Notes under the pieces: generated by a model | The model's database searches: none | Seen by the model: the letters and a program-made list of their open reading frames with translations, nothing else | Told to the model about the DNA's origin: nothing | Shown: positions 53,860 to 63,973 of the stretch, in pieces | Layout: the number at the start of each line of letters is the position of its first letter | How positions within the stretch are numbered: the first letter of the stretch is position 1 | Translations under genes and position numbers: made by a program | NCBI GenBank assembly: GCA_963978905.1 | Contig: OZ022259.1 | Location: forward strand, 4,960,001 to 5,024,000 | Direction: 5' to 3' | From: Trichostrongylus colubriformis | Taxonomy: Eukaryota > Nematoda > Chromadorea > Rhabditida > Trichostrongylidae | DNA: 64,000 bases

Positions 53860-54829
53860 TATATGCAACTTTTTACAAGATGCCCCCCCCCCCTCATCGC
53901 GGTAGCACCTAAATCACTTATTTGCGGAGGCAGATGGATCCCCATCTTCCTGATGTAGTAGCACTGAGTCCCGCCTTTCACTTATTCTCCCACAGGAATT
54001 TGATGGTTACTGAAAAAATATGAGAAAAAAAATTACCTCTCCATAGCGTTGCACGCATCGCAGAAGATTATGCACGCATGTCTGGAAAAAGAAACAATTT
54101 TTCATCGTAGCAAACTAGTACGAAATATGTAGATATGTACTTTCACTGGGGAGCAATTTTCGGGTGAGTGCTACGCGGACGTTTTTTTTTTGACTTTGGA
54201 ATGTGAGTACCATATCCCCAGTGTCATGTCTTTCATCGTTTTTTTTTGCACATGCAGCCCGTCGCGGAGCTTACCCTCGGGAGCTTCGTTTGCTGCATTC
54301 CGCCGTAAATCTATGTGTGACAGGCCAAAATGCTTGCTCTGCGTTCGAATCCACACATGGGTTGAAAATCGGCGCGTCACAAAAGAAACTGCCTCAAAAA
54401 CGGAGCTGGCTGAGCTTTGAGTTGTCTTATCTATCTTGAATCCCAGGTGACTGACCAAAAATGGAAGGGTACAATGAAAACTAGTCTCCTATGTCATATA
54501 CAGGTGCTAAAGATCAAATCTCAATCAGCGTCCAACCAAGCATACTTTCATGGACACCGGTAGTTGAGGATTCTTCGACAGGGGGTCGTATTGACCGGAC
54601 AAAAGGGGGGTCATACCTGCTAAGGTCTTCGATTAGCACCGAGACCTAAACTTTCAGTAAAGCGGAGGGTATTTCGCAGCGAACTTGTATGAGGAAAAGT
54701 AGAACAAGTATCTTCTTGCTTCAAGTGAGAACACAGCAATAGAATACATCGCAACTATACAATCCGGCAACAATTACTGGTATTGCAGAGGTAAAAAAAA
54801 GGGGGTCGTATTTGGTACCCGTGGATGAG

Positions 54830-55066
54830 GGGTGTGTGCACTTATGACGGATTTCCGCGCGCCGCACTCGACGAGCGGCTCGGCGGGTGCGAGTACTATT
54901 GGCTGGGCATGGCAGCCTTCAGGCGAAGAGTGTGGTATGGGTGGAAGTACAGAGGTGAGGCAGCCACGCTCTGCCGGGCTGCCAAGGCCAATCGATTAGG
55001 CAAGTCGTACTGATAGCGCCGCCAGTGCGACACCGCGAAGCGATTTTTCGTCATATGTGCGCACCC
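54830..55066. mobile_element. MULE-like MITE, copy H
   Basis: This 237-bp copy has ends GGGTGTGTGCACTTATGACGG and a shortened complement. The flanking 9-mers gtggatgag and gtgcacgag match at 7 of 9. The interior is as in copies C and E. Confidence 0.8.
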
Positions 55067-55812
55067 GTGCACGAGCGGGGGGTGTCGTACTGAGACGGCT
55101 ACTTCCCTGTACACCTGGGAGTGCCCTGCTTTTCCTAGGTAGCTCATCTGAGAGGACAAACACTGCATGCATCGGTAAAGTATCGTGAGGGTGATATCGC
55201 ATGAAAATATCAGTTGGCTTTGAACGGTTGAGTACTGCTATGCACACAGAAAGGGATTAATGAACTCGTCGATCGTCTCGCTTAAAATTTCCATCCTATG
55301 AATGGGGACTTTTTTAGCGAGACCATATGTTAAGGATGTCAGGATGGTGTGCCAGCATTGTTTGTGTAGAGCACAAATGCGAGCACAATTTAACTTTTCA
55401 AAGCTTTTGTTTATAGCTCTTTCTATTGAGCCTAGTTTCGCGCGCTCATTTTCATTTATCCTGCAATTGGGCCTCACAAGGTTCTACTTAATTCACATCA
55501 AATTTAAAAAAAGGACTGTCAGCAAACTGACTACTATTTTTGAGCACTATCTCATTTGTGTATGAATTGAAAGCAGACATCTTCAGTATTTTCATAAAAA
55601 GCATTGCAAATGGATTCAGAAGTGACTGACATCTGGGAGATGAACAATGAACGATTGTGATTAATTGGCAAAAACTGCACGCCGTGATGAAGCGCGTCGA
55701 CAATTGATCGTTCACGTTGGTCTTGTCACCATAACGGTTAAAACACCTCTTTAAACAGGAATTTGTGAGGAAAAACAATTCTTATTTTGACGTATGTCGA
55801 GATATGCACATA

Positions 55813-56317
55813 GAGTAGCGCTCGAGAGTATTCGGCCAATTACTTTTTGTCATAACTTTTTTTTCTACTTTACCAAGTTTGACAAAATTTTAATATGTGA
55901 TGCCTGAACCTATTGTCAACACTTCCTTCTGCTTGAGAGCCGCTTGACTCTTTTCATGGTTTTTTACAAGAATTTACTACAAAACCACCGGAGAAAAGGA
56001 AAGGGCTCAGCCAAGAAAAGCGGCTTTCTTCACGAAAAATAAAACTGGCAAGTCTCGGAGAACTTCAATATTTTGTAGAAAGACCACGACTTTTCATGAC
56101 AGCGGCACAGCGGGACGACATAGGGATGGTACTCCAAGAAAAAAAAATGGCATTTAACCACGTAACTTACACCGTTGAAAATAGTATATTTAGTATGCAG
56201 TGTCTCCAAGTGCAACATACTAAAATTTCTTTTAAATCGATCCAGTCGCAAAAAAGTTACAAGTGAAAAATTCAAGTGATAAACCATTTGGCCGAAGACT
56301 TTTGAGCGAGCGCTACT
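55813..56317. mobile_element. TA-flanked MITE with CAGTAGCGCTCG ends
   Basis: The left GAGTAGCGCTCGAGAGTATTCGGCCAA and the complement of the right end (CAGTAGCGCTCG...TCTTCGGCCAAA) form imperfect inverted repeats of 50 bp or more. TA lies at 55811-55812 and 56318-56319. It is 505 bp with no coding frame. Confidence 0.7.
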
Positions 56318-56704
56318 GTATATATCAAGTCGTAGGAAAAATTCTGACCAGTTTGCGCTATTTTGATTCTGAGAGGTAATAACTCAGCTCAGATACCATC
56401 TTATCTCACGGTATGAGCCCTATTGGATTCGTCACATTTTGGCAGCATGACGCATATTCGCATTCCACCCCGATAAAAGGCGATAAAAGGTTGATGGTTT
56501 AGAAGTCATAAAAGTTGACTGCAACGCATCATGCTCCCTGACTACTCCACCATTGGAGGTGATGCCCAAATAATAGGGAAGGTGAGGTATAGTTCCTGAC
56601 GAGTATGACAGACGAGTAAGGGTTACAACCTGCAACTCCTCCGATTTTTGTAAGACGTTCTGAAAAATGCGATCGAACATGGCTGCTTCGATGGCGGCGC
56701 GCAG

Positions 56705-57620
56705 CTTCCACAGAAACCTTCTCAGTGTTTTTTGTTCTCCATGCAATTATATTGTATTTGCTTAATATTGGCCGCACACAAAGTTTTACGTGAAAAAACG
56801 AGAGTCCGGTTAAGTTACAGCTCCTCAAAGAGGTGGCCGGAGGAGCAGAGCATCATTTTTAAAGGCCTCCCCGTCGTGCGGTCAGAGACGCAAACTGGGA
56901 GCAGAAAGGTAAGTGAACAGTCACACTCATCGTCTCCGACCGCAATGGCAATAAGGCCGGCTTCAACCCTGAGGCCCCGCTCCCTCGGTCGCCACTTCGA
57001 GAAGCTGTATCCTAGCCGAGCTACAGTAGCGGTCAAAAATATATGCGGTTTGGGATTTTGACCATAACTTTGTTCGGTGTTTGCATATCTCGCTCAATTT
57101 TTTTGTGTTTTGAAGGCAACTGTTACTCAATGAAATAAAGTATCTCAGCCGAGTAGGATGCAGTGTGAACGTCGAAAAAATTATTTAACTGAAACCACTG
57201 AAAATGGTCAACTCCGTGCCTCAGTGCTGTTAGGATTTGAAATAGCGTGCAACAAAGTCCCAGCCTCATTCCGTAATATTTTCTGCCCACCTGCCCGTTT
57301 CGATGAGTTGTAAGCTTTTTATGGTCAATTGAATTTTTGAAAAGGTTTGGTATTTTTAGAGTTTTTAGTTAAGTAAATTTTCCAATCTCAACACTACACC
57401 CTACTTTGCTTTGCTGAGTACCAGTTGCCTTCGAAAAACAAAAAAAATTGAATAAAAAATGTACTTCGACCAAAGTTATGGTTAGAATCCATAACCGCAT
57501 ATATTTTTGACCTCTACTGTATCACCTTTTCACGTGAAACTTTGCATGCTGCCCTTCTCAAGCAAATACGATATGAGTGTAAGGAAAACAGAAAAACGAG
57601 TGTGTACTCGGTACGAATGA
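56705..57620. repeat. Foldback element FB, copy 3, split by a MITE
   Basis: The left half (about 56705-56880) and right half (about 56990-57021 plus 57522-57620) are inverted copies, for example 'tatattgtatttgctt' near 56747 against 'aagcaaatacgatat' near 57560. The right arm is interrupted at a TA by the MITE at 57024-57519. Confidence 0.65.
57024..57519. mobile_element. TA-flanked MITE with about 49-bp inverted repeats
   Basis: CAGTAGCGGTCAAAAATATA... and its near-perfect complement bound 496 bp, with TA at 57022-57023 and 57520-57521. Continuity of the surrounding foldback across the insert confirms the boundaries. There is no transposase. Confidence 0.85.
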
Positions 57621-58395
57621 CCTCCTGCGGTACCCCATGTGCGAAGTCTTAATGACTTCCTCGCACCTCATGTGCGAAAAAGTAATCAACTAGCAGAGGT
57701 CACCTGTATACCGCTCAGCTGAGGGTAATATCCACAGTGGAAAAACAGCATCGGTGAAATTCCGATTCCAAACAATTCTTTCGAAAAAAAAAGAGTTCGG
57801 TTTAATGGTGCCATAATAACCAGTCAGATAGTGTATTTCATTCATTAATGATGTTGTGAAATGAGTGAAACAACAAACAACAGCAATTAAGTGAAATGAG
57901 TGGGAATTCAAGCAAAAGGGTAAAAAAAAGGCCTTCGAGGTTAAAAAAGTCTATTACACTCGACGTTTGCACATGGTGTCGTATGTGCGATATATGTGTG
58001 AAACTTAACAAAATGCAAGCATTACGACAGGTCTTATCGCAGGCTAAAATCGCCATTTAAGGGATCATCGGCGTAGCACAACTTCAATTTTCATAAGTAA
58101 TGGGTCACATATTTAAGGGTCTACTCGCATAAGTATTAACTCAATACCGGTGCACACTGTATTCGCTGAACCACATCATGATCGAATTCTGCTTAAATTA
58201 ATTTATCCGTAGCCCGTACAATGGCAGTGCCTACCGAAGCTGAGGTAGCGGGTTCTGGTAAAGAAGAGAATAGAAGTAATGATGAAGCTAACGAGTGTAT
58301 TCAATAATGTAGTGACAGAATCCTCCATTATCGAAGGATAAGCAATTCTGGTAATGTGGAGTGGAAGAAATTACCTTCTTTCTTCTTTGGTGCAC

Positions 58396-58618
58396 GGGTG
58401 TATGCACTCATGACAGAAAACCGCTTCGCGGTGTCGCACGCGCGGCGCCATCAGCACGAATTGCCGAATCGATTGTCCTTGGGAGCCCAGCAGAGCGTGG
58501 CTGCATCACCTCTGCACTTCTACCCATGCCACACTGCCTCGCTTGATAGCGGCCATGCCCTGCCACCGGTACTCTTCGCGCGCGGCCGCGCGAATTTTTG
58601 TCATAAGTGCACACACCC
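58396..58618. mobile_element. MULE-like MITE, copy I
   Basis: This 223-bp copy has ends GGGTGTATGCACTCATGACAG and complement. The 9-bp duplication ttggtgcac / ttggtacac has one mismatch. It lies 17 bp beyond the stop codon of the minus-strand gene model and would be in its 3' UTR. Confidence 0.85.
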
Positions 58619-58634
58619 TTGGTACACTGATGGT

Positions 58635-58706
58635 TTAAATTACACAAGACAAGCACCTCCGAAGTTTCAAGGCATTCACAACTTGAATCGCACTGCATAA
58701 GGCTCT
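58635..58706 (-). CDS. Terminal exon of the minus-strand model
   Basis: A long pyrimidine tract (tttgtttttccctctcgtttcctagcag) precedes 24 codons that end in TAA. The phase matches the preceding exon. An alternative acceptor 12 nt further in would read into the MITE and is less likely. Confidence 0.42.
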   Translation of the reverse strand, partial: RALCSAIQVVNALKLRRCLSCVI

Positions 58707-59554
58707 CTGCTAGGAAACGAGAGGGAAAAACAAAGAAAACATTCTGCTTTTGTATTGAATGCATGAACTTGATTTGCATTTCTCGCCAGGGAGAGCGCAA
58801 ACGGAAGAGGAGCTACAACTGATTCTGTTCGAGCCAGAGCTAGAGAAGGAACCGCTTAAGAATTAACCTCTGAGCAGGGCCGGTACGAGTGCAGAAAGTG
58901 CCCTTTACGCGCAAATTTTGAAATCAAGGTCATGGTGCCCGCAAGCTCTTATTTAACTATCTCCTTAAATGCGATTTGTACGTACCTGTTCAACAAGTGT
59001 ATCAGTAACGCCCTGCTCGTAGTTGGCTGTATTCTGACATCGAACTTCGACCAAAAATGGTGGATCGTACTCGTCTCCCATCGTATTCAGGTCGATGGTT
59101 CTTCGTTCCATTGCGCACAGATCCTCGTTACGTTCACGCTTCTTACTGGCAGCACTCTGCAACGATTCGAACGAATAAAGGATAACAAATCAAGCAGAAG
59201 CAACTCTACAAAAGCACGAGGTCGGTTACGGCCGCAATCTCAATTGGCCGTGATTCTCCGATTTCCATGATCCGCCTGAACACCATGGACTAATCCATTC
59301 TTTCTGCTGAGACCGTGATTGAACAAAAAGCAGCAGAACACTTATCACTTCTCTTCTAGATGATCAAGGAATGAAATTTCGGACCTACGCTTGCCGAAGA
59401 CAATTCCAACATGTAGGGCAATAGGGAGTGTACAGACACTAATAAGTGCACCAGTTTGTAGCAGCAAGATGCATCGCCAGATTTCGTTAAAATGGCGTGA
59501 CGATTTGCAGTGGAAATGGAATGCGTGGCGCTTACTAGTGATGGAGTCGTTCAA
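58635..59554 (-). CDS. Candidate four-exon gene for a small secreted cysteine-rich protein (5' end unresolved)
   Basis: The minus-strand pieces at 59554-59349, 59275-59230, 59156-58986 and 58706-58635 join in phase (2, 0, 0) with introns of 73, 73 and 279 nt. The first piece encodes a hydrophobic stretch (ILLLQTGALISVCTLPIALH) that could be a signal peptide, then a hydrophilic stretch with basic sites. The third encodes SAASKKRERNEDLCAMERRT and PPFLVEVRCQ. The last gives RALCSAIQVVNALKLRRCLS then CVI and TAA. The KKRER site before a region with five Cys suggests a processed secreted factor, perhaps of cystine-knot type; I cannot assign a family. No in-frame ATG lies in the first piece, so an upstream exon is missing. 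Confidence 0.4.
58986..59156 (-). CDS. Best-supported exon of the minus-strand cysteine-rich gene model
   Basis: It is flanked by acceptor GTTGCAG and a strong donor CAG|GTACGT, with 171 nt in phase 0 at both ends. It encodes 57 residues including KKRER, LCAMERRTIDLN and FLVEVRCQNTANYEQ. The composition looks protein-like, unlike surrounding chance frames. Confidence 0.5.
59230..59275 (-). CDS. Small internal exon of the minus-strand model
   Basis: This 46-nt exon has acceptor TGTTCAG and donor GTAACC. The first base completes the AA left by the previous piece (Lys), and the rest reads RIMEIGESRPIEIAA. Confidence 0.35.
59349..59554 (-). CDS. Possible 5' exon of the minus-strand model (start unknown)
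   Basis: The frame is open with a hydrophobic segment and KRR. The donor AA|GTGATA is weak. There is no ATG in frame, so the upstream boundary is a placeholder. Confidence 0.3.
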
Positions 59555-60859
59555 TGGGTGAACTTATAGGTGTTGTATGATTGAAGGTTCGGTATATTTG
59601 CTTCCATGGTTGAACTCGGGTAAACCAATCATCACTAGTTTCAGTCCACTGAATTGTGACATAAACATAAAAAAAACCAGAAATGGCTCAAAGGGCGGCA
59701 TATGACGTTAAAGAGCTCAAGGTCCCTGAAAGATCTATCTTTTGAAGAGTATCGAGAGGTTCACTTCAAAATCCTTTGATGGCACTCGTCGCAACAATCA
59801 GAGGAGATCAATCCCCTCGATGGTTTGATAGATCCTTTTGGATGTACCTACGCCACACTCTTATCATGTCACAATACCCAGTTTTTAATGCGCTCAGGCC
59901 ACCTCAACTCTTATCGGATATGGTAATAGCGGGTGTGGCGTGTCGTTCATTTGGGTGCTCTCCTCCTTCTGATTTGATTCCAGCCTCATTTGTTTGACCC
60001 CCGTCGAGCGCTTCTGCAACATAACAGCCCAACTGAGGAATGCCCGAAATCAAGCGGTTTTTCACGATTTTCCTTGAGTGGCTAGCCATTCGGAAACTTC
60101 AGTTTCAATATTGAAGACAATGATCGAGCCAAGAGTATCGTAAGGTGATTTTTAAGCCGCAAGGGGGACAGCGTGCGCCGTCTTGGTGGCGCTCGACATT
60201 TGAAATTATTTCATTTCTAGATTTTCAATATTTCCAAATAACCAGTTATACCCGCATACACTCCTATTATTGGAGAATAACATATGTTTTCAGGACTGGT
60301 GCAGCATGAATTCTATTAGAGATACAACAAACATTGTTTTTTAATTTTTTTTAAAATTGATTTTTAATATTTAATAATTATTTTAATACATTCAAAAGTA
60401 ATTTTTAATGCGAATCCCTTCTAGATGTACAAACTGACAACAGTTGTTTTTAGTTACAATCAATAGTCCATCAGAATCGATAGGCTCCGATTTTGCTCCT
60501 GGGGTACGTTTCTTTCCCATTTGAAATTACCTCGCGCTCATCTTACTAATCAAAATGCATGACCTTTCTGCAGTAAAAAGCAGAGAGAAGTACCGCGTTA
60601 AACAGCATGAGGCGATACCACACACAGAGATGACCTTTTTATCAGTAGCAACATGCACAAAAAGGTCACAAAAATGACTCAACTGATAAAAATTGATAAA
60701 AGATTTGATAGAAAACGCGCTCGTCCCACAGGCCATTCCGCGCAGAAACGTCGCCGTCCGTCATTGGTTAGCCAGAAACAGCTCTTTGGTCCAATGATGG
60801 ACCCTATTTGTAGCTTCCGATTTTTGATGGTAGCTGATCTCCGCCGCTGCCTGCGGTGC
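59555..60859. other. No gene recognised
   Basis: Upstream exons of the minus-strand model may lie here, but none could be placed. An AT-rich tract lies at about 60330-60420. Confidence 0.35.
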
Positions 60860-61061
60860 GAAGGTTGTTACAAGCATGCTGATTTATAGGCAAAGGTTTC
60901 GGTCTCCCACGAGACTGGAACCCGCACTTCATGCATTCCGTGCATATGTGCTAATCCATTACACTACCGAGACCCCTTTCACCCTAACTCAGCTTCTGAA
61001 TGTGTATAATATTTAATATATTTAAAATGAATTGACCATAGCTTATCAGCACTCACTCGTA

Positions 61062-61215
61062 CAGTCCATTTCGGAGCGCCTGATAGGGCGTGGCCGCCTG
61101 TGGACTTGGGTGAGAGTGTATCGAACTCTCTTACTCCGTCACTCACTCTCATTCTTGCCACTCACCCATGTCCGTAGGCCACGCCCTGTCAGGAGCTCCG
61201 AAATAGAATATACTG
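61062..61215. mobile_element. Short TA-flanked hairpin MITE
   Basis: 'cggagcgcctgatagggcgtg' and its near complement near 61185-61205 form a GC-rich stem, flanked by TA (61060-61061 and 61216-61217). The paralogous sequence near 19817-19830 reads straight through this point. Confidence 0.75.
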
Positions 61216-61422
61216 TAACGTGTTCAGCACGCACACGTGCTGCAGCCGTGTTGAGCCGGTTGGCCAATACAGGCATTGAGCCGTGAAGCTTATAGCTTGA
61301 GTAGATATTGATTTTGATATTTTTGATTTTTGATAGTTGCTCGTTTTCGCAGCAAGGGCAATGTTGGCCAACCGGCTCGACCCGTCATAGTACGTGTGAG
61401 TGCTGATAAGCTATGGTAAATA

Positions 61423-62701
61423 CAGGGTGGCGAATAAATACGTGCGCCAAAAAAAGCTTTCGAATTCTATTGTTTGCCAACGAATTTTTGAAGAAAGTTA
61501 TTTTTATAAAACAATAGGCGATAACATTCTATAATTACAAGGAATTGTCGAAGTGGTCACCATCAGCTTCGATAGAGACGTTAATTCGTTTCTTCTTGGA
61601 ATCAAAGGTGCGGCGTAGGTATTTATCGTTTAAATCATACTGAATTTCGATCAATTCTTTCCGCAAAGTTACCAGATTCTTTGCATTTCGGCTCCTGAGT
61701 TGCTCTTTCATGGATCCCCACACAGAAAGATCCAATGGATTCAGATTTTGGCTGTTTGCAGGCCACAAATCCTCGTCAAAAAAGGGCCGATTTTGGTCTC
61801 CAGGTAGCGAATCGTTGTTTTAGCTCCATAGGCTTGTGTTTTGTCTTTTTGAAAAATAAAATCGAGGTGTTCCTGTCTCCAGGGCACCACAGCTTTCATG
61901 AGAATCTCTTCTTGGGAGACTTCTGCATTAATTTTCACGTTTTTACAATAAAAATCAAAGGGGTCTTGCCTGAGGCACTGCTGCCGCCCCAAACCATTAA
62001 GCTTTCAGGCAACAGACTTCTCGTGGCAGTTTTTGCTTACGATGGTTATTGAAAGCTGAGCAAAGAACTTGACGATGATTCTGAGAGTTTTTAGACACTT
62101 CAGCGGTGAAAATTTTCCCATCAGACCAAAGGGCGTCCTCGATTCGGCGCATTTTGAAAAATTCCCGTATCCTCTTGCATTTTTCCTCCCAATTTTGCTC
62201 TGCTTGATCGGTAAGAACTTTTTCGTTATACAGACGATAACTACGGAGTCCTAGCTCATTCTTCAAGTTCATTTGAACAGATTTGCGAGAAATGTTTAGC
62301 TGACTCGCCATCTTGTTTAATCTCAGACCATCTTTTTGGTGAGCCCTTTTCTTAATAATCTCAACACCTGTTGGGTGTTCACTGTACGTTTTCTCCCACT
62401 TCTGGGTTTGGTAAGGATGTGTCCTTCTACTTTCCATTGCTCTACAATCTTTTGGACAGTCCTCAGAGGAATGCCGAGTCTCGAAGAAACTGCTAAGCTC
62501 TTCATCCCACCCTCAGCTAACTGCGCAATCGCGTTAGGGCCTGAGCATTTCTTCGTCATGCCAGTAAAGCATAATTTTTTTTCTACAAACCAATAATAAG
62601 AAACAAATGAGTACTCAGAAAAAGAAAAAGTATGTACAAATGCATTCTACAATAATTAAAACGGAGGTAAAGTTGCGCGCACGTAATTATTCGCCACCCT
62701 G
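61423..62701 (-). mobile_element. Mariner/Tc1-like DNA transposon, decayed
   Basis: This 1279-bp element has ends CAGGGTGGCGAATAAATACG and CGTAATTATTCGCCACCCTG (inverted, about 26 bp) and TA on both sides (61421-61422 and 62702-62703). The related copy near 19850 reads 'gaaatataccattcag' through the empty site. It encodes a broken transposase on the minus strand, and a deleted sibling lies at 47941-48400. Confidence 0.9.
61535..62559 (-). pseudogene. Mariner/Tc1-like transposase, frameshifted
   Basis: It starts with MTKKCSGPNAIAQLAEGG and a helix-turn-helix (SRLGIPLRTVQKIVEQW), then shifts frame into a second helix-turn-helix (MASQLNISRKSVQMNLK). The catalytic Asp in ALWSDGKIFTAE comes near 62130. 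A stop at about 61997 and another frame follow with FIFQKDKTQA (second Asp), then WPANSQNLNPLDLSVWGSM near 61730 (third acidic residue, Asp), about 37-39 residues later. This fits a DDxD member of the superfamily. At least three breaks are present. Confidence 0.85.
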
Positions 62702-62734
62702 TATACCATTCAGAAGCTGAGTTACATCGAAAGG

Positions 62735-62808
62735 GGTCTCGGTAGTGGAATGGATGAGCACATATGTTTGGAAAGCATGGGGTGCGGGTTCGAGTCACGT
62801 TTGAAACC
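62735..62808 (+). repeat. tRNA-like unit, right arm of the composite
   Basis: The tRNA-like fold is partly decayed. Box B GGTTCGAGTCA and anticodon loop TTGGAAA are retained. It is followed by the family tail 'cgaagcttttgctcataactc'. Confidence 0.6.
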
Positions 62809-62843
62809 GAAGCTTTTGCTCATAACTCAACATACTTGTAACA

Positions 62844-63480
62844 GCGTATCCGTGGTGTTTCGGTGAAGACTGCTAGCTGAACGATCATTTCATCACTTGC
62901 TTGCAGTACTCAATAGAGTAGAGATCGAGACACGGAATTAGGCAAAAACTTTTCTAAGAATTTGAAATATTTTTCTATGGTACCCTAGACGGGCCCTTAT
63001 TGCCTGGTAACCTGAAAAACGATTGGCTAGCAGGTTCACGCCTGCGCGAAAAATCGTTAAGAATGCCTCAAACAGTGGAGACTGAAGCTACTTACTTCTG
63101 CAAGAAGTCTTCATCTGAACGGTCCCTTTATTTCAGCGATAACCGTTGTCATTAGTTGTGTACGAATGCGAATGTAGACAGTTCCGTTTCGCATACAAAC
63201 TTGAAGTGGCTACGGGATTTTTGGGGAGAACGAGTGGAACTGTTACATCCGAATATTCAAACTATTTGGTCAGGTACCAGATACATCTATCAATGGCATC
63301 GCTGAAACTGAACAAAAAAAAACGAAGAAACGCTGAGTGTTAGATGTATTATGAGATGAATTTCAGGGAAGTTCGGAATTATGTATAAATATATCTATAA
63401 ATATAGAAATAATTATATACAAGGTTCGTCCTGTGAACGGAAGAGGTCAAATAGAAATAAATAAATATATAAAGAAATAT
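62844..63480. other. No gene recognised
   Basis: It ends in an AT-rich tract (about 63370-63480). Confidence 0.4.
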
Positions 63481-63489
63481 ACATATATA

Positions 63490-63973
63490 CAAAGGATACC
63501 AAAAAAGTTATATTGTTCTGGGCTCACTCCCACTCCCTGAGATGTTCCTCTTAAAGCTGGATCAAGCTGCGGCTCACTACTTTCACCGTCACAAAAATAT
63601 GGAGCCTTCAGTCAGCTTAGTCAGGTTATGGAGCACCTACGGCATTGAGGTCCTCCTAAAACATCAGGGCCAGCTTCCACGGGAGGTTTCCCGTGGGTAG
63701 CTTTCTGAGGACTGACCCATCGGTTTGTAGAAGACACAGAAGACACTCTTGCTGCTTGGACAACGCTGCTATGATCCGAAACGTCACTTTTCGAACGGAC
63801 CTTGGCAAGGCTGTGAACGGGGGTGGCGAAACCTTGGATTTTGCCGTGTAGAGGTGACACATCATGTTCACGCAGAGAAAGCTCCCAATCGTGCTCGGCT
63901 GTCACGGAGTTTAGTGATAGTATGAGATGTAGGATTGAAACCGGAGGAAAAATTACTTTTTTGGCACCCCCTG
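63490..63973. mobile_element. TA-flanked MITE, CAGGGGGTGCC family
   Basis: The right end complement CAGGGGGTGCCAAAAAAGTAA and a diverged left end CAAAGGATACCAAAAAAGTTA bound 484 bp, with TA on both sides. Related fragments lie at 24764-24820 and 44950-45260. No transposase frame was seen. Confidence 0.7.

Larger units (their letters stand above)
60860..62843. mobile_element. Inverted pair of tRNA-like units carrying two nested DNA elements
   Basis: The left arm has a tRNA-like unit on the minus strand (60901-60974) and the right arm one on the plus strand (62735-62808). The flanking arm sequence 'gcttatcagcactcac' (about 61041) is inverted at 'gtgagtgctgataagc' (about 61396). A 154-bp GC-rich hairpin MITE (61062-61215) and a 1279-bp mariner-like element (61423-62701) interrupt it. 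Without them it is about 0.55 kb. The copy at 19777-19990 shows the uninterrupted sequence at both insertion points. Confidence 0.75.

Noticed and set aside
55238..55477. Minus-strand frame that loosely resembles the C-terminal part of an RTE-type polyprotein
   Set aside because: The resemblance is only a few residues (LTYGL context) and could be chance.
56432..56746. 104-codon minus-strand frame with possible splice sites
   Set aside because: It overlaps the outer arm of a foldback element. The splice signals are weak and no second exon in phase was found.
58965..59270. Plus-strand 112-codon frame over the same place as the minus-strand gene model
   Set aside because: It has no motif, and the minus strand shows paired splice signals and consistent phases here.
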